Of a stretch of DNA of 39,436 nt, positions 1-7,181 are shown piece by piece. How positions within the stretch are numbered: position 1 is the stretch's first letter; the number at the start of each line of letters is the position of its first letter. The position numbers and the translations under genes are program-made. Under the pieces are notes generated by a model that was not told the DNA's origin, did not search any database, and saw only the letters and a list, made by a program, of their open reading frames with translations. The stretch spans positions 1 through 39,436 of the forward strand of contig CALIBQ010000030.1 in the NCBI GenBank assembly GCA_938049385.1, written 5' to 3'. The DNA is from an uncultured Anaerolineae bacterium. GTDB lineage: Bacteria > Chloroflexota > Anaerolineae > JACIWP01.

Positions 1-203
1 AGCGTCGCCTTAGCCTCGCGATAGACCCGGTCCTCCCCCCTGCTGGCGGCGCGCGCCGCTTCGATAAGCAGATTGGTCACCCCGCTCATAGCGGAGACGA
101 CGATGACCGGCTCACGTGCCAGATGCGCCTCGATGATATCCATCACAGCGGACATGCGCTCCGCATCGCCCACCGAAGTTCCGCCGAATTTCATCACGAT
201 CAT
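1..203 (-). CDS. lysC: Aspartate kinase (partial, C-terminal part outside window)
   Basis: This is the N-terminus of an aspartokinase, which phosphorylates L-aspartate as the first step towards lysine, threonine and methionine. The first 67 residues show the family hallmark KFGGTSVGDAERM at residues 5-17, and then VVSAMSGVTN, which forms part of the amino-acid kinase nucleotide/substrate site. The ATG at 203 is preceded by GAGGAG at good spacing. The next in-frame ATG, at 194, would remove the first three residues. The gene begins 24 bases after the metB-type gene, so the two are probably co-transcribed behind the SAM riboswitch. This would place supply of the aspartate-family carbon skeleton under SAM control. 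The ACT domains cannot be seen, so whether it is a monofunctional kinase or a fusion is unknown. Confidence 0.93.
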   Translation of the reverse strand, partial: MIVMKFGGTSVGDAERMSAVMDIIEAHLAREPVIVVSAMSGVTNLLIEAARAASRGEDRVYREAKAT

Positions 204-227
204 GGTACACCTCCTCGCGCCGGCCCC

Positions 228-1445
228 TCACAGAATGGAATCCAGTGCCTGCTTCAAATCCGCGATCAGGTCGTCGGCATCCTCGATGCCCAGGGCATAA
301 CGCACCAGCTCGTCCTTGATGCCCATGCGCTCGCGCTCCTGTTTATCCAGCGCGAAATGGGACATCAGCGCCGGCTGTTCGATGATGGACTCAACGCCGC
401 CCAGGCTCGGGCCGACGTAGGGTATCTTCAGTGCGTCGATAAAGCGCATGGTGCGCTCCATGTCCCCCTCGATCTCGAAGCTGACCACCCCGCCGAAGCC
501 GGCCATCAGCTTTTTCGCGATGGCATGGTCGGGATGGGAGGGCAGGCCAGGGTAAAAGACGCGCCGCACCGCCGGATGGGATTCCAGGAATTCCGCCACC
601 CGCTGACCGTTCTCGTTGTGGCGCTGGACGCGCAGGGAAAGGGTCTTGATGCCCCGCAGAAGCAGATAGGCGGCGTGCGGGTCAATGGTCGGCCCCAGCA
701 TGTTCTGGGCGTCCTTGAGCTTATGGATGATGTCCGCCGGCCCCGCCACTGAGCCGGCCAGCAGGTCGTTATGTCCGCCCAGGTACTTGGTGCCGCTATG
801 AATCACCAGGTCCGCCCCATAGTCCGCCGGCCGGATGTTGAACGGCGTCGCAAAGGTGCTGTCCACCACCAGCAGACAGCCGTGCCGATGGGCAATCTCC
901 ACCAGCCTCGGCAGGTCCACCACCCGCAGGTACGGGTTCGTCGGCAGTTCGGTGAAGATAAGGCGCGTGCGCGGCGTCACGGCAGATTCCAGCGCCTCCA
1001 GGTCCTCCACGGGCACGAAAGAGATCCCGATGCCCAGCCGGCGCAGGAAGGTCAGGGCGAACTCCCGCGTTTTGCGGTAGCAGTCTTCGGTGATGATGAG
1101 ATGGTCGCCGGCGGAGAGCAGGGTCAGGAAGACTGTGGTGATAGCCGCCATGCCCGATGCCACCAGCATGGCCTCTTCACATCCGTCCAGCTCGGCCAGC
1201 TTGCGCTCCACGGTCTCGCGGGTGGGGTTGGTGTAGCGGCCATATTCCCCCCGCAGGAGCGGCAGTTCCGCCATCTTCCTCTGCATGTGGGCGATGACGG
1301 CCTGGCTATTCTCGAAGGTATAGGTGGATGTCTGGATGATGGGTGTGGTCAGCGAGCCGTAGGGCTTCTGACGGGATTCGCCGGCGTGCACAGCACGCGT
1401 GGAAAAGCCTTTGAGGCTGGCCGGCCGGGTGTTCTCTTCAGTCAT
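228..1445 (-). CDS. metB: Cystathionine gamma-synthase-type trans-sulfuration PLP enzyme
   Basis: A 405-residue enzyme of the Cys/Met metabolism PLP family. The N-terminal STRAVHAG motif, the HSGTKYLGGHND segment carrying the PLP lysine, and the C-terminal SLGGVESI stretch are typical. Family members condense activated homoserine with cysteine (gamma-synthase) or cleave cystathionine or methionine (lyases). The upstream SAM-I riboswitch and the following aspartate kinase favour the biosynthetic role. The frame stays open upstream to 1799 but that stretch is riboswitch RNA. The ATG at 1445 has AAGGAGG just upstream and starts at the usual family N-terminus. The substrate (O-acetyl-, O-succinyl- or O-phosphohomoserine) cannot be told from the sequence, and O-acetylhomoserine sulfhydrylase or gamma-lyase remain alternatives. 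Confidence 0.92.
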   Translation of the reverse strand: MTEENTRPASLKGFSTRAVHAGESRQKPYGSLTTPIIQTSTYTFENSQAVIAHMQRKMAELPLLRGEYGRYTNPTRETVERKLAELDGCEEAMLVASGMAAITTVFLTLLSAGDHLIITEDCYRKTREFALTFLRRLGIGISFVPVEDLEALESAVTPRTRLIFTELPTNPYLRVVDLPRLVEIAHRHGCLLVVDSTFATPFNIRPADYGADLVIHSGTKYLGGHNDLLAGSVAGPADIIHKLKDAQNMLGPTIDPHAAYLLLRGIKTLSLRVQRHNENGQRVAEFLESHPAVRRVFYPGLPSHPDHAIAKKLMAGFGGVVSFEIEGDMERTMRFIDALKIPYVGPSLGGVESIIEQPALMSHFALDKQERERMGIKDELVRYALGIEDADDLIADLKQALDSIL

Positions 1446-1530
1446 CGAAACCTCCTTAAAATGATATAAAAATATCCTCGCCGCCCTATCCGAGAAGCAC
1501 CGCCGGCCCGAGGAGCCTGTTTCAGGACAC

Positions 1531-1577
1531 AAAAAGCTGCTGCCCCAGGGACTTCGTCGGTATGAGAAGGCAGCAGC
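1531..1577 (-). terminator. Rho-independent terminator of the SAM riboswitch expression platform
   Basis: On the minus strand the 9-base arm GCTGCTGCC is followed 27 bases later by its complement GGCAGCAGC and then TTTTT. It lies between the riboswitch aptamer and the metB start. The loop contains CATACC, which can pair with GGTATG at the 3' edge of the aptamer P1 strand and would give a competing antiterminator. This is the arrangement expected for SAM-dependent attenuation. Confidence 0.88.
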
Positions 1578-1590
1578 ATCTTCGCCATAC

Positions 1591-1728
<138 letters not shown>

Positions 1729-1755
1729 AACCAAAACCTATGCAATTTTGTCAGG

Positions 1756-1784
1756 TTTATACCACAGCCGCTGAAATCGCGCAA
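1756..1784 (-). promoter_or_regulatory. Predicted promoter of the metB-lysC leader
   Basis: The minus strand has a -35-like TTGCGC at 1784-1779, a 17-base spacer, and a -10 TATAAA at 1761-1756. The predicted start lies about 25 bases before the aptamer. It is back to back with the rightward promoter at 1794-1823. Confidence 0.6.
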
Positions 1785-1793
1785 ATCGGCAGA

Positions 1794-1823
1794 TTGCACT
1801 CCTTTCCGGCCCCATGCTATAAT
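1794..1823 (+). promoter_or_regulatory. Predicted promoter of the DUF6485 operon
   Basis: TTGCAC at 1794-1799 is followed by an 18-base spacer and a perfect TATAAT at 1818-1823, about 37 bases before the first start codon. Its -35 lies nine bases from the -35 of the leftward metB promoter, so both polymerases would compete for the same short interval. Confidence 0.7.
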
Positions 1824-1859
1824 TGGTCAAGCACTGCAGGCTTGATGGAGGCGACGACA

Positions 1860-2057
1860 ATGGAATGCAAGCAGGAACGCAACCTGAAGCGCTGTAACTG
1901 CACCTGGGAGCCTTGTCCGCGCAAAGGGCTGTGCTGTGAATGCCTGGCCTATCACCTGGCGCACCAGGAACTGCCGGCCTGCGCCTTCCCTCCCGAAGTG
2001 GAGCGCACCTACGATCGCTCTTTCCAGCGCTTCATTCAGGTCTACTCGAAGCGGTGA
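1860..2057 (+). CDS. Small Cys-rich DUF6485-type protein
   Basis: A 65-residue protein with a cysteine pattern near the N-terminus (residues 3-28) that includes NCTWEPCPRKGLCCEC, followed by YHLAHQELPACAFPP and ERTYDRSFQRFI. I recognise this as the small uncharacterised DUF6485 type. The cysteines suggest a bound metal or Fe-S cluster, but the function is unknown. The ATG at 1860 has GGAGG eight bases upstream and a clear promoter at 1794-1823. A longer frame reaching back to 1617 runs through riboswitch DNA and is not used. It is the first gene of a rightward unit with the SagB-like lipoprotein 30 bases downstream. Confidence 0.85.
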   Translation: MECKQERNLKRCNCTWEPCPRKGLCCECLAYHLAHQELPACAFPPEVERTYDRSFQRFIQVYSKR

Positions 2058-2087
2058 GCCAGCGCGGCCGGCAGGGAAGGTGAAGCT

Positions 2088-2771
2088 GTGCGGCTGAGGA
2101 GCGGTATCGGAACGCTGGTCTTTATCTGTATCCTCCTGCTGGCCGGCTGTACGGCCATGCCGGCTCCTGCCTCTGCACAACCGGAAGCGGAAGAGGTCAT
2201 CGTCCTGCCGGCGCCGCGCCAGCAGGGCTCGCTCTCACTGGAAGAGGCACTGGCCGGCCGGCGGTCCATACGCGAGTACGGGCCGCGCCCCCTGACCTGG
2301 GAGGAAATCGGCCAGCTTCTCTGGGCGGCCCAGGGCATCACCTCTCCGCAGGGCTTCCGCACCGCGCCATCCGCCGGCGCCCTTTACCCGCTGGAGGTCT
2401 ATGTCGTACTGCCCGAGGGCGTGTACCATTATCTCCCGCAGGCGCACCAACTGCGGCGGACTGCCGCCGGCGACCACCGCGGCGCGCTGGGGAACGCCGC
2501 CGTGCGCCAGCGCCCCGTGTACGAGGCGCCGGCGGTCTTCGTCATCGCCGGCGTGTACCAGCGCACCGCCGCCAAGTACGGCCAGCGCGCCGAACGCTAT
2601 GTGCACCTGGAGGCCGGCCACGCCGCCCAGAACCTGCTCCTGCAGGCGGTCGCGCTGGGTTTGGGCGCGGTCCCCATCGGTGCCTTTCACGACGACCAGG
2701 TGCGCGCCGTGCTGGGGCTGAGCGCGAATGAAACACCGCTGTACCTGATCCCGGTGGGAGCGCCCCGCTGA
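2088..2771 (+). CDS. SagB/ThcOx-type nitroreductase-family lipoprotein
   Basis: A 227-residue protein with a lipoprotein signal: a charged start, a hydrophobic core and the lipobox LLAGC with the acylated Cys at residue 21. The mature part is a SagB-type flavin oxidoreductase domain: LEEALAGRRSIREYG near residue 50, LSAGALYPLEVYV-like SAGALYPLEVYVV near residue 95, and HLEAGHAAQNLLLQAVALGLGAVPIGAF near the end. The family uses FMN to oxidise or dehydrogenate substrates, and in toxin clusters it oxidises azolines. No precursor peptide or YcaO partner is present, so a thiazole or oxazole role is not supported. It starts at GTG 2088 after GGGAAGG. An exported, lipid-anchored member is somewhat unusual, but the type occurs singly in many genomes. 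Confidence 0.88.
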   Translation: MRLRSGIGTLVFICILLLAGCTAMPAPASAQPEAEEVIVLPAPRQQGSLSLEEALAGRRSIREYGPRPLTWEEIGQLLWAAQGITSPQGFRTAPSAGALYPLEVYVVLPEGVYHYLPQAHQLRRTAAGDHRGALGNAAVRQRPVYEAPAVFVIAGVYQRTAAKYGQRAERYVHLEAGHAAQNLLLQAVALGLGAVPIGAFHDDQVRAVLGLSANETPLYLIPVGAPR

Positions 2772-2787
2772 TAATGGAGACACTGCA

Positions 2788-4599
2788 ATGAACATTGGCA
2801 TCCACTTCTCGAACCGCTACTGGGAACCGCCGGCGGAGGAGCACTTCGCCATCCTGAAGCTGGCGCGCCCGGAGACTATCAAAACGCTGGTCTTCCCTGC
2901 GCCGCGTTTCGACCAGGTAGCGGTGCACCGCCGTCTGCGCCAGGAATATCCCGATGCCCTCCTCGTAGCGCGCCTCTTCGCCGACATGAACGGCGGCGCT
3001 TGGAGCCCTGGAGAATTCGTCGAGCACTTCGCACCCCGCATCGAGGAACTGCGGCCGTATGTGACCTGGTTCGAGGTGCACAACGAACCGAACCTGGACC
3101 CGCAGGCCGCCGGCTACAGCGAAGGCTTCGGCGCTTCCGACGCCGATATTGACTGCTTCATCGCCTGGGCCGAGGAGGTGCTGGAAACCTTACGTCGGCG
3201 CTTCCCCTGGGCGCGCTGGGTTTTCCCCGGCCAGGCCCCCCACCGCTACACCGAATTCTGGAACCGCGCCCTGCCCACCATCCTCAAGTTCGATGCCTGG
3301 GGTGTGCACTGCTATTGGCAGGGAGACCAGCACCTGCACCCCTATTACGGCAAATGCTATACCTACGCCCATTACCTGGCGCCGCAGATGCCCATTATCA
3401 TCACCGAATGCGGGGACTCCACCCCCGGACGCTCGCCGGCGGAGAAAATCCCCATCTACCTGGAATGGTTCCGCGAGCTGGAGAAGCACGACTACGTGAT
3501 GGGCAGTGCGCTCTACATCCTCGGCGGGACGGAGGACTGGAGCGGCGCCGGCGGCCGGCCCAATTTTGAGGTAACGCGCGAGATGGCGGAAGCCATCGGC
3601 CGGCTGGGCCGGCGTCCCCGCCAGCCTCAAGTCGCCGACGGCTTCGATTTCCCCGTGGGCAAGCCTGACGGCGTGGGCTATTACGTCGCCGCCGGCCTCG
3701 CCGAGGAAAGCTATTATCAGCGCTTCGGCGCCTGGCACACCGGTGAGGATTGGAACGGCGTGGGCGGCGGCGATACCGATGAGGGCGATCCGGTCTACGC
3801 CGCGGCGCACGGGCGCGTGATCGAGCTGGGCCGTTATCCCAGTTGGGGCAATATCGTGCTCCTTGAGCACCGCCTGCGGGACGGCCGGCGCATCTGGACC
3901 CAGTACGCCCATTTGAAGGACATCCTGGTCAAGAAAGGCGACTTGGTGCGCAGAGGGGATCAGATCGGCACCATCGGCCATATGATTGACAAGGACGGCA
4001 ACCCCAAAGGGCCGGCACACCTGCACTTCGAGGTGCGTGCCCACCTGATGCCGCCGGACCAGTGGAACCTGCCGCGCGAGGATGTCCTGCGTTTCTACCT
4101 GCACCCCACCGACTTCATCCGCAGTCACCGCCCCAACTACGAGAGCCTGGTCGTGGCGGTAGATGATGTGGGCGCCGGCTTCTCCCGCTCCGACTCCCGC
4201 TTCTGGTTCGAGGGGGATGCCGGCTACGACGGTCACTGCTACTGGACCTGGACCGTCTCCGAGGAACAGGGCGAGGACTGCTGGGCTATCTGGAAGCCGG
4301 TCATCCCGAAAACCGGCCTGTACGAGGTCTTTGCTTTTATCCCCAGCCGCAACGCCACCACGCGCCATGCCCGTTACAAAATCGTTCACCGGCGCGGGGA
4401 AGCCGTGGTGGAGATCAACCAATCGGAATACAACGATGAATGGGTCTCGCTGGGGGTCTATGCCTTTTCCACGGTCCAGCCGGCCTATGTCCGGTTGGGC
4501 GACGTGACCGGCGAGCCGTACACCCGCGAGCGCTCCCGCCGGCGGCAGATCGCCTTCGACGCCGTGATGTGGGTGCTGGTGCGCGCCGGCGAATCATAA
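2788..4599 (+). CDS. Glycoside hydrolase-like TIM barrel fused to M23 peptidase and a C-terminal beta domain
   Basis: A 603-residue protein with three modules. Residues 1-270 resemble a clan-A glycoside hydrolase: HNEPN carries the likely acid/base Glu100 and ITECGD the likely nucleophile Glu207. Residues 285-445 form a LytM/M23 metallopeptidase with all zinc ligands visible: HTGED (His317, Asp321), YAHL (His375) and HLHFEVR (His411, His413). Residues 455-600 look like a golvesin/xylan-lyase-type beta sandwich with FEGDAGYDG and PKTGLYEVFAFIPS. There is no signal peptide or membrane segment at the chosen ATG, although the substrates of both enzyme classes are normally extracellular. The gene lies 16 bases after the SagB-like lipoprotein and 29 before the ARMT1-like gene. 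The natural substrate is unknown; a cell-wall glycopeptide would fit both activities. Confidence 0.88.
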   Translation: MNIGIHFSNRYWEPPAEEHFAILKLARPETIKTLVFPAPRFDQVAVHRRLRQEYPDALLVARLFADMNGGAWSPGEFVEHFAPRIEELRPYVTWFEVHNEPNLDPQAAGYSEGFGASDADIDCFIAWAEEVLETLRRRFPWARWVFPGQAPHRYTEFWNRALPTILKFDAWGVHCYWQGDQHLHPYYGKCYTYAHYLAPQMPIIITECGDSTPGRSPAEKIPIYLEWFRELEKHDYVMGSALYILGGTEDWSGAGGRPNFEVTREMAEAIGRLGRRPRQPQVADGFDFPVGKPDGVGYYVAAGLAEESYYQRFGAWHTGEDWNGVGGGDTDEGDPVYAAAHGRVIELGRYPSWGNIVLLEHRLRDGRRIWTQYAHLKDILVKKGDLVRRGDQIGTIGHMIDKDGNPKGPAHLHFEVRAHLMPPDQWNLPREDVLRFYLHPTDFIRSHRPNYESLVVAVDDVGAGFSRSDSRFWFEGDAGYDGHCYWTWTVSEEQGEDCWAIWKPVIPKTGLYEVFAFIPSRNATTRHARYKIVHRRGEAVVEINQSEYNDEWVSLGVYAFSTVQPAYVRLGDVTGEPYTRERSRRRQIAFDAVMWVLVRAGES

Positions 4600-4628
4600 A
4601 CCATCCCATCGGCACAGGAGCCTCAACG

Positions 4629-5843
4629 ATGCCGCTGACACCCTTCGGAACCGATACCCTTCCCCCACCCTTGATGACCTCTGACGAGGGTTCTTTTGCG
4701 GAGGATACCTTTCGCAACCGCCTGCCGGCCCTGCTGGATGAGATGTGCCGGCTGAACCCATTCCCCATCGAGATTCGCGCCGCGCTGATGGACCTGAAGC
4801 GCGAGATCACGCACGGACTGCCAGTGCGCCGGCTGGTCGAAACGGCCCCGGACCGCGCCGAATGGGACGTGGTCTGGGCGCGCTTCATCGGCCGGAGCTG
4901 GCTTCAGCTCCCCTGGTACCCGGCCGAGGCCTACTTTTACCGCCGCGTCCTGGAGGCCACGCGCTATTTTCAGCCTGGCCCCTGGCAGGGCCGGGACCCC
5001 TTCGCCCCGTACAAACAGCAAGAGCTGGCCCCACGCAGTCAGAGCTGGAAAAGCTTCGAGCGTGCCCTCGGCCGGCTCCCCACGGAGCACCTGCCGCGCC
5101 TGAACACCCTGCTCCTGCTGGACCTGTGGGGCAACCGTGCTGACCTGAGCATCAAAGAGGTAGCGGAATCTGCCCACGCCGGCCTGACCCACGAGGAGAA
5201 CGAGCGCCTGCTGATTGACCACCGGCCGCAGGTCTTGGAGCGCTTCACCCGCAACCACCGCGCCCGACGGGTGGACTTCATCCTGGACAACGCCGGCCTG
5301 GAACTGCTGTTCGACCTGGCGCTGGCCGACCATCTGCTGACCATCTGGCACCTGGAGCGCGTGCGCCTGCATCTGAAGCCCCAGCCCTTTTTCGTCTCGG
5401 ACACTATGCCGGCGGATGTCATGGAGGCCCTGCGCGGCATGGAACGCCGGCCGCGGCTGGCACCCATGGCCAGCCGGCTGGAGAACGCCATCGCCGCCGG
5501 CCGCCTGCAGTTGCTGACCCATCCCTTCTGGGTCAGCGCGTACGGCTTCGCCGATATGCCGGACGACCTGCGCCGGCTGTTGGCGGAAGCCGACCTGGTC
5601 ATCCTGAAAGGGGATGCCAATTACCGCCGGCTCCTGGACGACCGCCGCTGGCCGCCCACCGACTCGCTGGAGGAGCGCACACGCTATTTCCCCGCGCCGT
5701 TCGTCACCCTGCGCACTGCCAAAGCCGAGGTCATCGTAGACCTGACGGAGGAGCGCGTCGCCGAGCTGGACGCGCGGGACCCGCGCTGGCGCATCAACGG
5801 CCAGTATGGCCTAATCCGTTTCTGTGCCGGCGCAAGGGGTTAG
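4629..5843 (+). CDS. ARMT1/DUF89-family metal-dependent phosphatase
   Basis: A 404-residue protein of the damage-control phosphatase family (DUF89, ARMT1 branch). These enzymes remove phosphate from sugar phosphates or other reactive phosphometabolites using a divalent metal. The family signature is visible: DNAGLELLFDLALA with Asp220-Asn221, FFVSDTM with Asp258, LKGDANYRRLL with Lys327, Asp329 and Asn331, and LRTAKAEV with Lys365. The frame is open further upstream, but the ATG at 4629 has AGGAG nine bases before it and lies just after the GH-M23 stop. It is the last gene of the rightward unit. The substrate here is not predictable. The protein carboxyl-methyltransferase activity proposed for the human homologue should not be assumed. 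Confidence 0.88.
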   Translation: MPLTPFGTDTLPPPLMTSDEGSFAEDTFRNRLPALLDEMCRLNPFPIEIRAALMDLKREITHGLPVRRLVETAPDRAEWDVVWARFIGRSWLQLPWYPAEAYFYRRVLEATRYFQPGPWQGRDPFAPYKQQELAPRSQSWKSFERALGRLPTEHLPRLNTLLLLDLWGNRADLSIKEVAESAHAGLTHEENERLLIDHRPQVLERFTRNHRARRVDFILDNAGLELLFDLALADHLLTIWHLERVRLHLKPQPFFVSDTMPADVMEALRGMERRPRLAPMASRLENAIAAGRLQLLTHPFWVSAYGFADMPDDLRRLLAEADLVILKGDANYRRLLDDRRWPPTDSLEERTRYFPAPFVTLRTAKAEVIVDLTEERVAELDARDPRWRINGQYGLIRFCAGARG

Positions 5844-5861
5844 CTGTAGAAGGAAAGACAA

Positions 5862-5894
5862 AGGTGACAGTTACCTGCAAGAGGACTGTCACCT
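5862..5894. repeat. 10-bp inverted repeat between convergent genes
   Basis: AGGTGACAGT at 5862-5871 and ACTGTCACCT at 5885-5894 are perfect inverted copies around a 13-base loop. A second small palindrome, GTCTAGGTCTAGAC, lies about ten bases further on. The site is the gap between the convergent ARMT1-like and 108-residue genes. There is no T-run, so it is either a weak bidirectional terminator or a dispersed palindromic element. Confidence 0.6.
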
Positions 5895-5967
5895 GTTATG
5901 TCTAGGTCTAGACATCCGCCCTGCCAGCTTCCCCTTCCCGCATGCGTGGAAGGGTATCGAGGTGAGG

Positions 5968-6294
5968 TCAAAATGTGAAGGATATCTCCATCACGGAAAG
6001 GGTCTGCTCTTCCTCGCCCTCGGCGCCGTAGAACAGCCGGCCGCGCGCCAGATAGGCGCGCTGTTCGCCCTCCGGCGCCGGCGGACGGATGTGCACGGTC
6101 AGCCGCGTCTCTGGCTCCATCACTCCCATCACCAGCATGCTCCCGACCTCCTGACCCTCGGGGTCCTGCACGCTCAGTTCCATGTAGGGGAACGGCGGCT
6201 CCAGCCCGTCCGCTTCGACCAGGAAATGCACCCGCCGGCGGTCCGGCGCCGGCTGAACCGCCAAACGCACAATGGACGGCCTTTCCTCCGCCAT
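5968..6294 (-). CDS. Uncharacterised 108-residue protein of the kor operon
   Basis: I do not recognise a family. The protein is 108 residues, acidic, without signal peptide or membrane segment. It alternates short predicted beta strands (VRLAVQPAPDRRRVHFLVEA, PYMELSVQDPEG, TRLTVHIRPP, ARGRLFYG, LSVMEISF), so an all-beta sandwich is likely. It starts 11 bases after the beta subunit of the 2-oxoacid:ferredoxin oxidoreductase and is the last gene of the long leftward unit, so it is probably co-expressed with that enzyme. No metal-binding cysteines are present, which argues against a ferredoxin or delta subunit. Codon use and GC are like the neighbours. Confidence 0.75.
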   Translation of the reverse strand: MAEERPSIVRLAVQPAPDRRRVHFLVEADGLEPPFPYMELSVQDPEGQEVGSMLVMGVMEPETRLTVHIRPPAPEGEQRAYLARGRLFYGAEGEEEQTLSVMEISFTF

Positions 6295-6305
6295 ACCATC
6301 CCTCG

Positions 6306-7181
6306 CTACATGAATTCCTGCTTGATGCGCTCCAGCTCGGCCATATCCCGATGAACGCCCAGCTCGACCAGTGAGTGCTCTTGAATGGCCGGCAGGTGGT
6401 CCTCATAGGTCGGGCGTTCCACCTGATAGAGGATGCCGATAGGGATGCGCTCCCCCCACTCCTGCGCCTTTTCCAGCGCCGCGGCGAAGTCCGTCGGGTC
6501 ATAGCCGCCCGGCTGTTCCTCAACCTTATACACCCGCTCCGAGTACCAGTCGTAGGTGTTGACCCGGTTGAAGGTGACGCAGGGCTGGAGCACGTCAATG
6601 AGGGCATAGCCGCGATGCAGGAGCGCTTTGCCGATCAGGTCGGAAAGGTAGCGCGGGTCCTTGGCGAAGCCGCGGGCGACGAAGGTCGCGCCGGCGATGA
6701 GGGCCAACGCCAGCGGCCGCACCGGTTGTTCGATGGCACCGGCCGGCGGGGGCGAGGTCTTAGTAACTGTGCCGGCCTCGCTGGTCGGCGAATACTGGCC
6801 CTTGGTCAGGCCGTACACTTGGTTGTTCTGCACCACCGAGGTAATGTTGATGTTGCGGCGCGCCGCATGCAGGAGATGGCTCAGGCCCATGCCGTAGGTA
6901 TTCCCATCACCGGACACCGTCATCACATAGAGCTTATGATTGGCGAGCTTGGCGCCGGTGGCGATGGGGATATCGCGGCCGTGCAGGGTGTGCAGGCCGT
7001 TGACCCACATATACTGCGGCAGTTTGCTCCCACAGCCGATACCGGTGACGATGAGGAGCTGATGCGGCTCGATGTTGTAATTCACCATGGCCAGCTTGAC
7101 CGCGTTCAGCACCCCATGGTCACCGCATCCCGGGCACCAGGTAGGACGATCACGTCCCTGCAAATCCTTCATGCTAGGCAT
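6306..7181 (-). CDS. korB: 2-oxoacid:ferredoxin oxidoreductase, beta subunit
   Basis: A 291-residue TPP-binding beta subunit. WCPGCGDHG at residues 16-24 and GIGCGSK supply cysteines for the proximal 4Fe-4S cluster, with another in LQPCVTFN. GDGNTYGMGLSHLLHAARR is the TPP/Mg motif and NNQVYGLTKGQYSPTS follows it. The enzyme oxidatively decarboxylates a 2-oxoacid (2-oxoglutarate or pyruvate) to the acyl-CoA and reduces ferredoxin. The ATG at 7181 has AGGAGG five bases upstream and overlaps the stop of the alpha subunit by eight bases, so translation is coupled. A longer frame reading upstream to 7325 lies inside the alpha gene and is not used. I prefer the 2-oxoglutarate type because of the fused gamma-alpha partner, but substrate choice is inferred. 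Confidence 0.93.
   Translation of the reverse strand: MPSMKDLQGRDRPTWCPGCGDHGVLNAVKLAMVNYNIEPHQLLIVTGIGCGSKLPQYMWVNGLHTLHGRDIPIATGAKLANHKLYVMTVSGDGNTYGMGLSHLLHAARRNINITSVVQNNQVYGLTKGQYSPTSEAGTVTKTSPPPAGAIEQPVRPLALALIAGATFVARGFAKDPRYLSDLIGKALLHRGYALIDVLQPCVTFNRVNTYDWYSERVYKVEEQPGGYDPTDFAAALEKAQEWGERIPIGILYQVERPTYEDHLPAIQEHSLVELGVHRDMAELERIKQEFM

Noticed and set aside
2088-2771. Thiazole/oxazole-modified microcin cluster based on the SagB-like gene
   Set aside because: No YcaO, SagC-type or precursor peptide gene is nearby, and the protein is a lipoprotein.
3190-4422. A 410-codon frame on the minus strand opposite the GH-M23 gene
   Set aside because: It is an antisense shadow of high-GC coding DNA. 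The plus strand has clear catalytic motifs in two domains, and the minus frame matches no family I know.
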